A DNA stretch of 64,000 nucleotides. Source: Ophioceras dolichostomum (taxonomy: Eukaryota > Ascomycota > Sordariomycetes > Magnaporthales > Ophioceraceae). Below the pieces are notes generated by a model, which was given only the letters and a program-made list of their open reading frames with translations, did no database searches and was not told the origin of the DNA. The stretch is from positions 52,294 through 116,293 of the forward strand of contig PYST01000094.1 of the NCBI GenBank assembly GCA_003049485.1. Reading direction: 5' to 3'. This document shows, piece by piece, positions 33,907 to 45,821 of the stretch (positions within the stretch are counted from its first letter, which is position 1; each line of letters starts with the position of its first letter). A program made the translations under genes and the position numbers.

Positions 33907-35475
33907 TCGAGAAGGGGCAGGGATTTTCTTTCGGTCATTTATCTTTTTCTTTACAGGAGTTGTCGGTCTCCGCCCTCGGATCTTACCTTGGACATCTCTT
34001 TAGGTTAGGAAATGATAAAGCCTGCAGCCTGGTAAGAAGAACGTGAGGGGAGCAATGTGAGTGCTCTTGGGTTGTTGCTGAAAATCAAACTCTGCCCCCG
34101 AGATTGCCGAGCACCGTAACCGTTCATCTGTATGCTTGGCTTCTTTGCTTGCTGCTAAATAACGGACTATGTCAACAGATTTACGACAACAGCAATGCAG
34201 AGTTCAGACCTGAAAGACGACCATGCTGCTGCTTTCGTATGCTATTCAGAGATTCAGAGGCAAGGTCTAAGGACCGCAATTCCAGATTCGGATTTATTAT
34301 TTTTCTCCTCCGCCTTTGCACTGCAGACCGAGAATCCTGTTTCCCACATCATGTGGCTACGCTCTGGGTGGATGTTGTGCCACAACTTTGAGAATCTGGT
34401 GCCCAAGACCGCCGGAATATTATTCTTTTGGGAGGAGCTCCGGAGTCTCGTCGGGAGAGTTCTCCAGCCGGGCGGGGTGGGTCCTCGAATCCCGAACGTT
34501 CAGGCTAGCGGAGTCGTACTCCGATTAGTTGGGTCCTTTTGTACCCTGTCTCGTCCACGGGTGGCTTCGGGTGGCTTTCCGGCTTTCGACGGTATTTATG
34601 CATGCACTATTAGTAATGTGGTTGATTGAGATGGGAAGAAAATGGGAAGATCGCTCTCCTGCTTCCTTCCTGGTCGCATTTCATCAAAGAGCCTCATAAT
34701 TTCCCCGTCCCCATGCCCCTTTTCCCGGTCTTTTTCTTTTACGGACGTAAAGGGAATGACTTTGCTACAAGTGGAAAGCCGCCACCGGTTTTGGGCTGCG
34801 ACACAACGTGATCCATCATATTGTGCGACTAGTAGGGTGGTGGTCTGTGTGTGTGTGAATTGTCTGGTTCGGTTCAGGTGGTCGTGTGGCAAAGTATTGG
34901 GTTGCAAGCTGAAAATGCTAGTGCTGATTTCGCTTTCTTCCTAGTGCTTTCTTCCTAGTGTGTGAAAAATGTCACAGTCTGGTGAGGACACGACAGGGGG
35001 AGGGAAAGCGGGACGGGAATTGGGCCGCGGCGAAAGGGAAGTTAGCTACCATGATTCCAGTTTTCCACTGTTTAATTGTCAGTGGTGATGTTTCTCTCTT
35101 TGATCACAAGAGAAGGAAGGATATCAGGAGACAATTGGAATGCTTCTTTTTTGACCACAATGGCATCGGATAGAACAGAAATTTTGAGAAATGTGTATTA
35201 GGTATCGTTCGATTGTAAACAGTTTATGGGGGGGGGGGCCTCTTTTGATGAGAAACGCCACGGTGGATATCGACCTGAACAGACAGACAAAAGGAATCAC
35301 CATCCACAGCTCGCAACGCCTGACCGCCGATTCATACAGACAAAACACGCAAGAGACCTTGAACGAGACCCTGAGTTTGGTGTGTACAATCTGTAGTGTA
35401 GCATGTCATAAAACATCCGACATAGCTCGATGACCAAGTGTTGCAGTGGCTATGAACTAGGGAGAGAAGGCCATT
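33907..35475. other. Intergenic stretch without recognised gene
   Basis: About 1.6 kb, lower in G/C than the coding regions. A 144-codon frame at 34195-34629 has no recognisable domain. An 11-G homopolymer lies at 35228-35238. No gene is called. Confidence 0.5.
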
Positions 35476-36478
35476 TTACTGAGTCGGAACCTGCTGCTGG
35501 ACGACGTAGCCTTGCTGGTAGGGCTGCTGCGGGGGAACACCGTACGGCTGGACCTGGGGTTGCGGCGTGGGCGAAGCGTAGTAGACCGGGGCGGCGACGC
35601 CAGCGGGGGCAACGTGGACCGAAGTCTCGGCCTTGCCGACCTGGTGCAGCTCCGTGGCGCCGGTGGTCATCGACTCGCCCTCGGTGCGGAAGCAGGCGAG
35701 CGTGAACATGACGGTGTTGATAACGACGAGAACCCTGCATGAAGGGAACGATGAAAGACGGTAAGCTACTGGTCACCACAGCCAACGAGGAAGAGGAAGA
35801 GGGTACAAGCAGCTGAGGGGCAAACATACCAGAGAACGGCACCCAGAGCAGCGGCGGCGGCGGCAGACGCGCCCAGCTGAACCATGTAGTTGCCCTCGGA
35901 TCCATTGGGGTACAACTTGCGGACTTGGTCAACGTACGGGCCGTAGATAGCCGCGACGGAAGCGAGGTATGCCCATCCACTGAGCAGGAAGATGGCGACG
36001 AGGATGTAGGCGATGAAGACGCAGATGCGGAAGAACATGTGCGGCATCCACTTCTCAAAGCCGTACACGGCGCAGTGGGTGAGGAGCGAGAAGATAACCT
36101 GTGACACATCCACGAGGGAGAACTTGTTGTTAGCGCGAACGACCCCTAGATACAAGATGCGACCGGAGTGAAAAGCCATCTTACCGCGAAGATCATCAGC
36201 GCCGGAGCAGCGGTGTAGTAAGTGTATCCACTGTAGCCGTAGACGTATCGCTTGCAAGAGACGCCATAGTACGCGCAGATGCCGCTGATATCCGCACCGC
36301 TGGAACCGGAGCTGGAGCTGCCGGAGCTGCTGGTGCTGCTGAATGGGTTGTTGGTGAGGTGAACGTTCCAGGCAGAGAGCGCGAGCACCAGCACCGTGAA
36401 CACGATGATCGCGATCCTCAGGAAGAACACCCACTTGGGGCTGTTCACCGGGCCCTTGGCCAGAATTCCGGTCGCCAT
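35476..36478 (-). CDS. Small four-TM membrane protein (MARVEL-like topology)
   Basis: Three exons (36185-36478, 35830-36098, 35476-35734) give 273 residues. TM1 is VFFLRIAIIVFTVLVLALSA (about 17-36), followed by a Ser/Gly-rich loop with two cysteines; TM2 spans the first splice, ending TAAPALMIFA and continuing VIFSLLTHCAVYGF; TM3 is ICVFIAYILVAIFLLSGWAY; TM4 spans the second splice, GASAAAAAALGAVLW joined to VLVVINTVMFTLACF. A Pro/Gln/Tyr-rich cytosolic tail of about 65 residues (for example PYGVPPQQPYQQGYVVQQQ) ends the protein. The layout resembles MARVEL-type proteins found in fungal plasma membranes, but I see no diagnostic motif, so this is a topology-based comparison. Phases agree at both introns, and each splice completes a membrane helix. 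Confidence 0.78.
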
Positions 36479-38956
36479 TGTATTTGAGGCTTTAGGAAAG
36501 ACCGATGAGTGATGAGTTCAATTAGGTACAGAAAGGAAGACAAGAGTAAACAGGCTGGGCTGGCTGTTTTATTATATGGGAGAGCGAACAAAAGGGTGAG
36601 TAGGCAGGCAGACGGCTGCGTGGTAGGTGCGACTGCTGAAGGGGGATGAGGAGAAAGGAGAAGAACGATGCGACTTCAGAGATGGGTGGGTGCGCAACCT
36701 GCGTCTTAAATGGGAATCTCTGGGCAAGCAGGGTGGAAGCAGAATGGCAGACAGCCTTCCCTCCCAGAGCAAAGGGAGGGGAGGGTAGCATATGCCGGGG
36801 AAAGAGAGGGGAGGGTGGGCGGGTGGCTCGACGCACGATCAGGAGCACCCTCTCACGGTGAGCCACGAAGGGCGTGGGCGCTGGCACTGGGCACCAAAGA
36901 AAAATTGGTTGGCAGAAATTTCCGAGGCTCTGACTGGATCGTGAGCCGCCCCGATGCCATGCTGGGAAGAGCCTCCTTTGAGTCCTTTCCCTCGACCCCC
37001 CTCTCATGCCCTCCGTTTTCGCAGTGTACCCTGATGATCTTGCCTGCAATAGCACCAGAGCAATAGGACGTGCCCGGGCAGTGCATGATAGTGCTGGCGC
37101 GCATCACCAATCACCTGCGACGTGGCTAGAACGCATCCGGAAGGGTGGTGGGATGACACGGATTTAGGTGAGGCTCCCAGGGCACACTTTCCCTCTGTTC
37201 GTAGTGTGCCACAGAGTCTCATCAATAAAAGAACGTGCAGAAAGGAGGGAGGGGAGGGAGGGGTCCCTGTCATGTGGCTGAATTTTAGGACTAGGGGCGC
37301 CTTTAGCGACTATCGTGACTGGTCGTGACTGGCCTGGACTGGGTCGAGAACGGCAGGAAACTGGGTCGCAGATATTCAGCTGCGGCACGGCATGGATCAT
37401 CAACAGCATGAGAAGCGAGCAAAGCAAATTGGGGTTTCGGGCATTTCGAGCTAGGGAAAAATACCTTCCCGCCATTGGGCGCCGCCGACAAATCCGAAAT
37501 GAGCGGAACTCTCCGCGCTTTCAGCTTCTGCACCTTTCTTGCTGCGCTTGTGATCCTGTTGGGTTGTTCTTCTAAATTTTTTTTTCATCCCTCTTCTCCG
37601 ATACTGGAGGCTGAGTTGGTAGCGGCAGACGCCACCCACACCCACGCTGGTCGCAGATTGCTTGGATAGAGATGGCTTGATGCAGATAAGAGAAAGGGGA
37701 TTGTGAAGATCAATGGGACGGTCATCGGCAATAGGGGCGATACATTAAAAAAATTTATAAAAAAAATAAATTCGATGCTGCTATTGATAGTCACGAAGGA
37801 GCCTCCCCTCCGCCCAGCCAAGGTGCCGGCCACTTGGTTGCTTGCTTGTGCTTCTGTTCCGCCCTTGGCGTTTGCAGATGCTTGGTGGAAAGGGAGCTGT
37901 ACCCATCTCACACACTTTGTCTCGGGAGCAAAGTCGCCGCCGCTTGTCCGACCTTGATAAGATAACACAAGAGAAAAGATATGTCCAACATTATGAAAAC
38001 TTAAAAAGGACAGAAGGATTCAAGTTTGGGGACACTTGTGCCCTTGGACCTGCGACCTCTGAGGCAGGACAAAGCCCATCGATCATCAAGCCGCAGCGCT
38101 TCATGGAACAGGGGCTGACAATTCGTTGCAGGTCGGATTTCAATAGTGTGTTCTCGGCAGCCGCACTTTCAGCCGTGCCCAAGCGCTAGACAATTATTGG
38201 AAGATTGAAGCGGTCAAGCGGAGGGGGAAAAGCAAGAAGAGAGGGGAAAAAGACGCTGGGATCGTATTGATATCTCAGCACTGCCACAGCTGGATAAGTT
38301 GCGGCAAGAGATAGCCGACCGTGGGCCCACCCGCTTTCAGCCTTCGCGACCGTGGGTGTAGGAAGCAGCAGAAGAAAAGGAGAGCAAAGAAAAAAAGAAG
38401 AAAAAAGCAAAGGGGTTGTGGCTAGCCATGACGTGGTAAATGCGATGTGTAGACAGGACGACCGACTGGCCATTCAATCGAACAGCGACTTTGATGTTGA
38501 TGCACTCTGGTTCGCTGGAGTGGGAAGAGGGTGCGCCGCAGTGGTAGTGATTCCTCTTGGCCTGCATAAATGAGGTCACTTGACCTAAGCAGGCCACCAG
38601 CCTTTGTCAGGCCACAACTGCTCATCTTCCCATGTTTGCCTCGAAACTTGGTCAATGGCACAATGCCTGGGAGAATCTGCCGACTTTTGGAGGCACTTGT
38701 CCGACGCCAAGTGTGGCTTGAAAGGCCAGAAAGCCTCGTTAAATAACCAAGTGGAAGAATATCGATGATTTGCAAGGGACTTGAGAAGGGCGTGGATGGG
38801 CATAAAAAGGACGGGCTCGCTGTTGATGAAGCAGCCTCTCGGTGGAAAGACATTGCTATTACCAAAGCCAAACCAAGTGTTCCTTGAAGCACAAAACGAA
38901 AACAGCACACGAAAAACAGAAACTCAAACCCAAGCGACCAAACAAACGAAACAACC
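36479..38956. other. Long intergenic stretch, mostly regulatory or untranslated
   Basis: About 2.5 kb upstream of both the four-TM gene (minus) and the small ORF at 38957 (plus). The minus-strand frame at 36522-37055 overlaps the likely 5' UTR of the four-TM gene and looks non-coding. A-runs occur near 37745-37768. Apart from a TATA-like box at 38801, nothing is recognised. Confidence 0.5.
38801..38810 (+). promoter_or_regulatory. TATA-like box before the small ORF
   Basis: CATAAAAAGG lies about 150 bp upstream of the ATG at 38957. The intervening sequence becomes A/C-rich close to the ATG (CGACCAAACAAACGAAACAA), typical of the leader of an expressed fungal gene. The assignment rests on position and motif only. 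Confidence 0.4.
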
Positions 38957-39061
38957 ATGTGCGGCGTGTTGTACACCATCTGGTGGGAGACGTACGAGCT
39001 CTGGGACTTCTTTCTGTACGGGGTGGGCAAGGCCTACTACAAGCTCGTCAAAGGCCGGTAA
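38957..39061 (+). CDS. Possible 34-residue aromatic-rich microprotein
   Basis: A 35-codon frame (stop TAA at 39059-39061) starting MCGVLYTIWW and ending KLVKGR. About a third of the residues are aromatic (W, Y, F); it has one cysteine and a basic C-terminus, so membrane association is possible. Codon use is strongly biased to G/C in third position, as in the confirmed genes here. The ATG follows an A/C-rich leader with AACC directly before it, and a TATA-like box lies about 150 bp upstream. It sits alone in a 4.5-kb stretch without other genes. I do not know a named family. Two alternatives: the GGTAAC at its end could be a splice donor leading to a longer protein, or the frame could be chance. 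Its length is below usual gene-calling cut-offs. Confidence 0.5.
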   Translation: MCGVLYTIWWETYELWDFFLYGVGKAYYKLVKGR

Positions 39062-41038
39062 CACTACCCGTACGGGAAGGGACAGCACCCGAAACACAAC
39101 AAAGATGACGCCAACGCCGATTGACGAGAGCCCGCACCTGTCATGCGGGGGCACCGGGTTTTGAGCGATGAAAAGACCGTTGCCGGCCAGTGGGGATGCG
39201 GCAAGACAGAGGGGCGTCGAGCACAAGCACACCCAGCGACTGCGGCGGGGTCCGGCGAAACGGAAGAGAGAATCGAAAAGACGAGGCGATCAGGAATGAA
39301 GGCGACGAATCGGACGAACGAACAAACAAACAACTATAGTGTCGCGATTTTGTTGGCTGACGATCGATCTGACTGACTGACTGATACGAACAAGCAGAGA
39401 CAGCGAAAACACATCCTCACTGTTTTTCTCCCAGTCATTTTCATGACGATCACAGGCCAGCAGATTGGCGGGCACCGCCACGACTTTATACTACGAAGAA
39501 GGAAGCACCCAAATCCAAGAAAACAAGGTCCCGCTCGTGAGGGACCGACTTTGGCGAAATCGGGCCGCGTGGCCCTCCAGCAAAACGGCTGGGGAAGAGG
39601 GAGGAGGATTGGGCGATTCACGCCATGTCCCAGATTGGCAGGTCGCGGACCTGTCAAGACGACAACCGAGAGGTGGTGGGACCCGGACAACAGCCGGCGG
39701 GATGCACGGCAGGACGACGAGACGGCAGGACGGCCGCAACCCGTTGTTGAACTTTTCGCGGGCTCCGGGGCCGGCGAAGAATGTAGATAGTCCCGGTTTA
39801 GCATTGTATATACTTGTTTATAGAACGTCAGGACGCTTCGACTCGCAATATAGCATTCTAAGACCAGTTTGGTCTCCTCGCGTTATCTGTATCGGTGGCC
39901 CAGACTCCCTGGACTTGAGGGGCGGCCGATAATTGGACCCCGTTTTTTTCTCGGCAGGCGAGGTTAAGCTATGCAACCAAACCCCTTCTTCCAACCATTG
40001 GCTTGAAGCATTGACAATGCGGAATATCCTCAATGATGCCCAGTGCGCCATGATGCAGGTGAGTTGATCGCAGCATTTATGACGAGAAAGAGCTGATAGT
40101 CGACGTTTGATGCAAAGCCAATCATAGAAGCAAATGTGCAGGCTGAGCAGGACGCATGTCGTCGCGGAAAGACACTGGTCCCTCTTTCCTCTCCTCCCCC
40201 CTACACTAGCAGGAGAAAAGGGGAGGAATGGAGACCAACGTTCTTGGCGCGATGGCCGCCGCCTCTGACATCTCGGCTTCCCTTGGCGAGATGAACAATG
40301 GGCCGGGTCGTCTCCAATATCGAATCTAACAAATGCGACGCTTCCAGATACAAATGGGCGACTGCCCATTTTCGCTGTGTTTGCACTCAAATGTGGCACA
40401 CGCAACGGGTGTACCTTGCAGGTCGCATCCGCTAACGGGCACAACGTCGGCGCCACCTCACATCATCTGAGCCAAGCCAAATTCGACTCCACGGGAACGA
40501 GATCGCGACAGGCCAACGTCTCCCATACGTGGATCTCTTTCTTGGATTCATGTTTGCTGCTGTTTTTTTCTTTCTCCTTTGCAGAGTTGTGCTTGCGAAG
40601 CAGTAATAAACATTACACGATACTAATTCTTTCAGTGCTTTCTTGTAATTATCTAGCCCTTTCAGACACTCGTTTGCTGAACCCTTTTTGTTTTTCTTTC
40701 TTCATTACGATTTTCGCGGACAGTGATAGCTTGTTGGAACATCGCCTCCCCCCAAGAGACCAGCCAACAAGGCCCGCCGTAGTCTCACCATCTTTCCGAG
40801 ACTCCCGACCCCAACGTCATTCCCGCGAACGAGAGGGCGAGACTAAACAGCAAAACGCACTCGCGTGCGCTACGCCGTGGAGCTGTCTTTGTCTGAACAA
40901 CAGACACGACATTTCTTGGCCACGAGGAAAAAGAGCCGCTCTCTCCTCCTCCTCCTCTTCCTGGACCTGCACTTTCCGATTAACTTCGCAGGAAAAGTGA
41001 AGACTTGAGAGAAAGAGAGCAAAAACGAATCACTCGAG
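39062..41038. other. Intergenic stretch upstream of the GH72 gene
   Basis: About 2 kb. The last several hundred bases before 41039 are the likely promoter and leader of the glucanosyltransferase gene (T-rich block 40550-40620, then purine-rich GAGAGAAAGAGAGC just before the ATG). The 207-codon frame at 40377-41000 lies within this leader and has no domain, so it is not called. Confidence 0.5.
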
Positions 41039-43073
41039 ATGGTTTCCAAGAAGAGCTCGTTCCTCGCGGCGGGCGCCCTGATGCTGGGCCAGGCATCGGC
41101 GGCTCTGGACCCCATTATAATGAAGGTGAGTAAAAATGTTCTCAGAAAACCCGGGGATCTCGTGGATCGATACCAGACTCCAGGCTGGCTCGGCATTGGG
41201 ATTTGAGTCCTGAATGTGGAGGATGCGCCTAGACGAGCGACGTCTTAGCCTCCCGGCATTGGTACTGACCTGTGCGATCTCGGCTTGGCTCCTTCTAGGG
41301 CACTAAATTCTTCTTCGAGAACGGCACCCAGTTCTTCATGAAGGGCATCGCCTACCAGCAGGCCGTGGGCGCCGCCGGGGCCAAGTCGACGAGCAACGTG
41401 TATATCGACCCGTTGGCGGACGAGGCCTCGTGCAAGCGCGACGTGCCCATCCTCGCCGCGGCCGGCACGAACACAATCCGCGTGTACGCGATCGACCCGA
41501 CCGCCGACCACTCGGCCTGCATGACGCTGCTCGACGCCGCGGGCATCTACGTCATCGCCGACCTGAGCGAGCCGTCCACGTCGATCCAGCGCGACAACTC
41601 GCAATGGACCATCCCGCTGTTCACGCGGTACAAGGCCGTCGTGGACGAGATGGCTAAGTACACCAACGTCATCGGATTCTTCTCCGGCAATGAGGTGACC
41701 AACAACGCCACCAACACGCCCGCGTCCGCGTACGTCAAGGCCGCCACCCGCGACACCAAGTCATACATCGCCTCCAAGGGCGGGCGCTGGATGGGCGTCG
41801 GATACGCCACCAACGACGACAGCGAGATCCGCGTCGACATGGCTCACTACTTCAACTGCGGCAACCAGTCGGAGGCCATTGACTACTGGGGATACAACAT
41901 CTACTCGTGGTGCGGCGACAGCGACTTCGTGAAATCAGGGTACCAGGACCAGGTCAACTTCTTCAAGAACTACTCCGTCCCAGGTAAGATTCTTGCCCGT
42001 GGCGCCAGACTCGGTGTCGCACCCTACGTGGCACCAAGCACATGGAATTTAGGGAGTAGTTGCCGAGATAGAAGACTAACCACAGGAGCAGTGTTCTTCG
42101 CCGAGTACGGTTGCAACAACCAGCCCAACGGCGCTGAGGACCGGACGTGGACCGATGCGGCGGCTCTGTACAGCGACCAGATGACGGGTGTCTTCTCGGG
42201 CGGTATAGTGTACATGTACTTCCAGGAGACAAACGACTATGGTGAGTCTTTTCTTCGCTCCTCCTTCAAGGGCAGCCGGTGCATGTGACCCCGCTCGTGA
42301 GGGGGACTTGACCCAGACTTGGTGCAGAGTGGAGTAGAGCCACATGGACTAACTCCCCTCGTCTGCTGCTTTCAGGCCTGGTCAAGGTCGATTCTTCCGG
42401 CACGGCCACAACCATGAAGAACTACAAGGCCCTGCAGACCGTCATCGCCGCCGTCGCCCCGTCCAGCACCTCGCTAAACGCCTACACGCCGAGCAACTCG
42501 CCCCAGCCCTGCCCCGCAGCGCACGACAAGTGGCGCGTCAACGGGGCCGTCCTCCCCCCGACGCCCGACCAGTCCATCTGCGACTGCATGACCGCGGCCG
42601 CCTCGTGCGCGCCCGTCGCCAACCTGGCCGTCAAGAACTACGGGCCCATCTTCAACTACGTCTGCGGCCTCTCGGGAAACCTGTGCGCGGGCATTAACGG
42701 GAACCCGTACTCGGGCGTGTACGGCGCCTACTCGATGTGCGACGACAGGTCGAAGCTGACCTACGTCCTGGACACGTACTACAAGAGCCAGAACAACGCT
42801 AAGGACGCGTGCAACTTCGACGGGCAGGCCCAGATCGTGTCGGGCACCTCGGCGAGCAACTGCACGAACGTGCTGGCCAGCGCGAGCGCGACCAACGAGG
42901 CCGCCCGCACCGCCTCGACGGCGTCTGGTGGCGCCCCCGCGTCGACCTCGTCTAGCGCCGCCGTGGCTGGCTTGGGAGGCGTCCCGGGCGGATTCTTCTC
43001 GCTTGGTGATCTGGCTGTGGGCCTGTATGCGCTCGTTGCGATGGGCGCTGGCGCTGCTGTGGTTCTGGTGTGA
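41039..43073 (+). CDS. GPI-anchored 1,3-beta-glucanosyltransferase (GH72 with X8 domain)
   Basis: Gas/Gel/Phr-type enzyme that cuts and re-ligates cell-wall beta-1,3-glucan at the outer face of the plasma membrane. Four exons (41039-41125, 41299-41983, 42092-42241, 42376-43073) give 539 residues. A signal peptide (FLAAGALMLGQASA, residues 8-21) is followed by the GH72 domain (KGTKFFFENGTQFFMKGIAY onward). The acid/base glutamate is E161 in FFSGNEVTN and the nucleophile E262 in VFFAEYGCN. A Cys-rich X8/CBM43 module (about 353-450; CPAAHDKW, DQSICDCM, YVCGLSGNLC) puts it in the Cys-box-containing Gas1/Gel4 branch. The C-terminus has a Ser/Ala/Gly linker and a hydrophobic tail (LAVGLYALVAMGAGAAVVLV) typical of a GPI signal. 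For exon 3 the acceptor GAGCAG was preferred because it restores YSVPVFFAEYG; the alternative six bases upstream would add two residues. Confidence 0.95.
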
Positions 43074-44027
43074 GGAAGGGAGTGGAGGAAAGAGTAAAGT
43101 AGTAGAGTAGATGAAGTAATAATACCATGCATAGTCTTCTTTGTTTATTAGACGGGTAGTAGTCATCGTGCGAAACAACACTGGGTTTTCTTGTCTAGAG
43201 TAAAACCATAACGGTGTATTCCATTTCAGCTTTCCTTTCGAGCCTCGAGCAGAAGAGGTCTTGTAGCACGCCAACAACCCCCTTTCACGATCATCAGGGT
43301 GATAACACGTGATCAGTCTCTCCGATCGAGGACAGGCACGGCAAGATGATGATCAGGGGCTCCCGAGATTCCTACCATAAACCCAGCAAACTGACTTGGC
43401 AATTTAGGTACCAAGCAAACAAGCTCTGCCGACAGCAAAAGCCTGCATATCGTCTAAGTGCTCTTATCCGCGAGTTAATATCCAACCCCGGATTTCGCTT
43501 CCCCGCAGTGACGGAACTCCAGACGGTCCGTGGGCCAGCCAGCCAGACGGACGGCAAATCAGCCGGATTAGGGAGCCCAACATACAACACCCAGTCACAG
43601 GGGCAGGCAGCACAACACAGCCGAGATGCCCTACAAATTGCTTGGCCTATCGTCGACTTCCCATGCTCCTATATCTGACCCTTAACAACGGTCACGCCTT
43701 AGATTAGGTCTGAATGTCGGCATTTGGGAAACTTTCCGGCTCTCGGTATTCTCTTCCCTCCCAAGCTACCATGCAGCGAAACGGCCATCCAAGGCATGCG
43801 GCCGATGCTGGTGGAAGGGAAGCGGGTCGTGTATTTCGAGATTTTAAATAGGCCTTTGCCGGGCTCGCCGTTTCTTGAGGGAGCGGTGATGACTCTGTGG
43901 GCAGGCGACTCTCATCCAAGAGCGCGACTTTCTTACCAACCTCCCAAGACTGAGTTGGTACCTGAGTTAGATACGCATCCTCAAAGAATTAAGCCAGACA
44001 ACAGGGTGTCCTCGGGTATCTTCAACA
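43074..44027. other. Intergenic stretch between two secreted-protein genes
   Basis: About 950 bp holding the GH72 3' UTR and the DUF1996 promoter. Frames here have no recognisable content. Confidence 0.55.
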
Positions 44028-45300
44028 ATGCGAACTACCTCCTTCTGCAAGCCGGCAGCGGCCGCCGCCCTGCTGCTGCTGCTGTCGGTCGCGCCCGACA
44101 CGGCGTCGGCTTACACGGACATCCGCCACACGCGCTTCATGGTCAAGAACATGGACCCGATCATCAGCCCCGGAAAGTACCGGTCGCATATGCACTCCTT
44201 CTTCGGCTCCGACGCCGTCACCAAGGACTTGCCCACGACGAAGGAGCTGCAGCAGGGGTGTCCGTCTGGGCAGAACCCTAACGACCTTTCTATTTACTGT
44301 AAGTCTGCGGGTTCTTCATCTACTATTCTCAACCTCTCATCCCCGTCTCTGTCCCAGCCCTTCCCCTAACTAGGTCGGTATCTGGGGATATGACTACCTC
44401 CAAGGAGATGAGTCATCATCCCATCTTAGGTAAGGTAGGTACTAAGAAGAAGCCACACACCTCTCTAACGCTCTCCAGGGGTCCCAACCCTCTACCACGT
44501 CGACGGCGACAACTACACCGAGGTCAACCCGGCCATGTTCAGCACCTACTACGAGAACATCGACAAGGCCGAGATCCCCTACCCGGAGGACTTTTTCGTC
44601 ATCGCCGGCAACGCGACCGCCAAGTCCCAGTCGGACGTGGACGAGCGCACGTCGGGCATCACGTGGTGGTGCGAGAACGGTCCCGAGGACAGGCAGTCGC
44701 GGCCCCGAGCCGCGATGCCGCGCGTGACGTGCAGCACGCACATCCAGGCCATCCTGCGGTTCCCGGACTGCGTCGACCCGGGCGACATCAAGAGGTACAC
44801 GTACGCCGCGGCGAATGGGAACAAGTGCCCGGCGCCGATGAAGAGGATCCCTCAGCTGCGGTTTTCGATCAGGTATAGCGTCAAGGGCGTGTTGCCGAGG
44901 GGGTGGAGCGGGGTGCCGCCTTTGAAGCTTGCTTGTGGGGAGGTATGTTTTTTTTTGTTTTTTTTCGTCTTCTTGCTTGCCTGCCTGGGTACCTTACCTA
45001 AATACCTACCCTACCTTACCTTCCTCGGGATGTTTGATGATGAGTGAGGATGGATTCTCATGATCACTACTCCGCCACCAGATCGGCGAGGGATACTGCC
45101 TCCACGGAGACTTCATCAACGGCTGGTTCGACGACGCGGCCAAGAACCTGATGACGGCCACCAGCCGCAACACGTGGAAGAGGATAGACGGCGCGAGGGG
45201 GCAGGGGAAGGCGGGGGCGTCGTGCAAGGCGAGGGATCGCGACCCGGAGGGTGGGACGAGCGATTATGTGAAGAGCGTGGAGATGATGAGGATGACTTGA
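44028..45300 (+). CDS. DUF1996 secreted protein
   Basis: Three exons (44028-44298, 44479-44942, 45082-45300) give 317 residues. A signal peptide (ALLLLLSVAPDTASA) precedes the DUF1996 block: TRFMVKNMDPIISPGKYRSH and MHSFFGSDAV, then WVPTLYHVDG, and the conserved tail IGEGYCLHGDFINGWFDDAA. Several cysteines are spaced as expected for an extracellular fold (for example TWWCENG, VTCSTHIQAILRFPDC, NKCPAPM). DUF1996 proteins are secreted fungal proteins, sometimes joined to WSC domains; the biochemical role is unknown to me. No WSC or transmembrane segment is present here, so it is probably a free secreted protein. Phases agree at both introns. Confidence 0.9.
44985..45025. repeat. CCTACC/ACCTTACC-rich tract in an intron
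   Basis: A run of GGGTACCTTACCTAAATACC and CTACCCTACCTTACC units inside the second DUF1996 intron, of the same word family as the TAGGTACCTA tracts. Confidence 0.7.
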
Positions 45301-45821
45301 GTGGGTGTTGCACTCCTTGCCTACCGACGGGTAGACGCCTTGGGTAGGTATGTTTTTTAATATTCGACGCTGACTGGCTGGCTGATCTGGACCATAAGGC
45401 CTGGGTGTACGTAGCCTGGTCTCCCCCCTTTTTGTATTATTCACGCAATCACATCGTTTGGAGAAAGTTGTTACCAATATCAGGCAAGGTTTCTCAGGAT
45501 TAAGTCTATCTATATTCTCAGCAGGTTGCGTCTCTCCTATTTCCAACCTGCTTGGGGCCTGTTTGTGGAGCAGTTAGATGCTGCCATGCAATCCATCAAT
45601 CACCTATCAGCCACCTATGTGGTGCATATCAATAAGCTCCAGAGAAGAGAGATTGTTTACCAAGGGAGTCTACGTGGACGAAGGTACCTACCTACTTTAT
45701 CTATCTACCGGTTCCTCACTCGTACAATCCAGGCCCAGATCCTTTGCTCGTAGCCCAAACCACGTATTCCGCACATAGCAAGGTAGATACCATCATACCA
45801 TCCTGAAGGGAGGTTACCTAC
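45301..45821. other. Convergent intergenic region with TAGGTACC repeats
   Basis: 521 bp between the DUF1996 stop and the NmrA-like stop. It contains AAGGTACCTACCTAC at 45680-45695, and a second CCTACC tract begins at 45814 and runs into the NmrA stop codon. No gene is seen. Confidence 0.55.

Noticed and set aside
34195..34629. 144-codon open frame after the HET pseudogene
   Set aside because: No homology to HET C-termini or other domains that I can see, and no coding-like codon bias.
40377..41000. 207-codon open frame before the GH72 gene
   Set aside because: Ends just before the GH72 start codon, has no recognisable domain and coincides with the T-rich and purine-rich leader.
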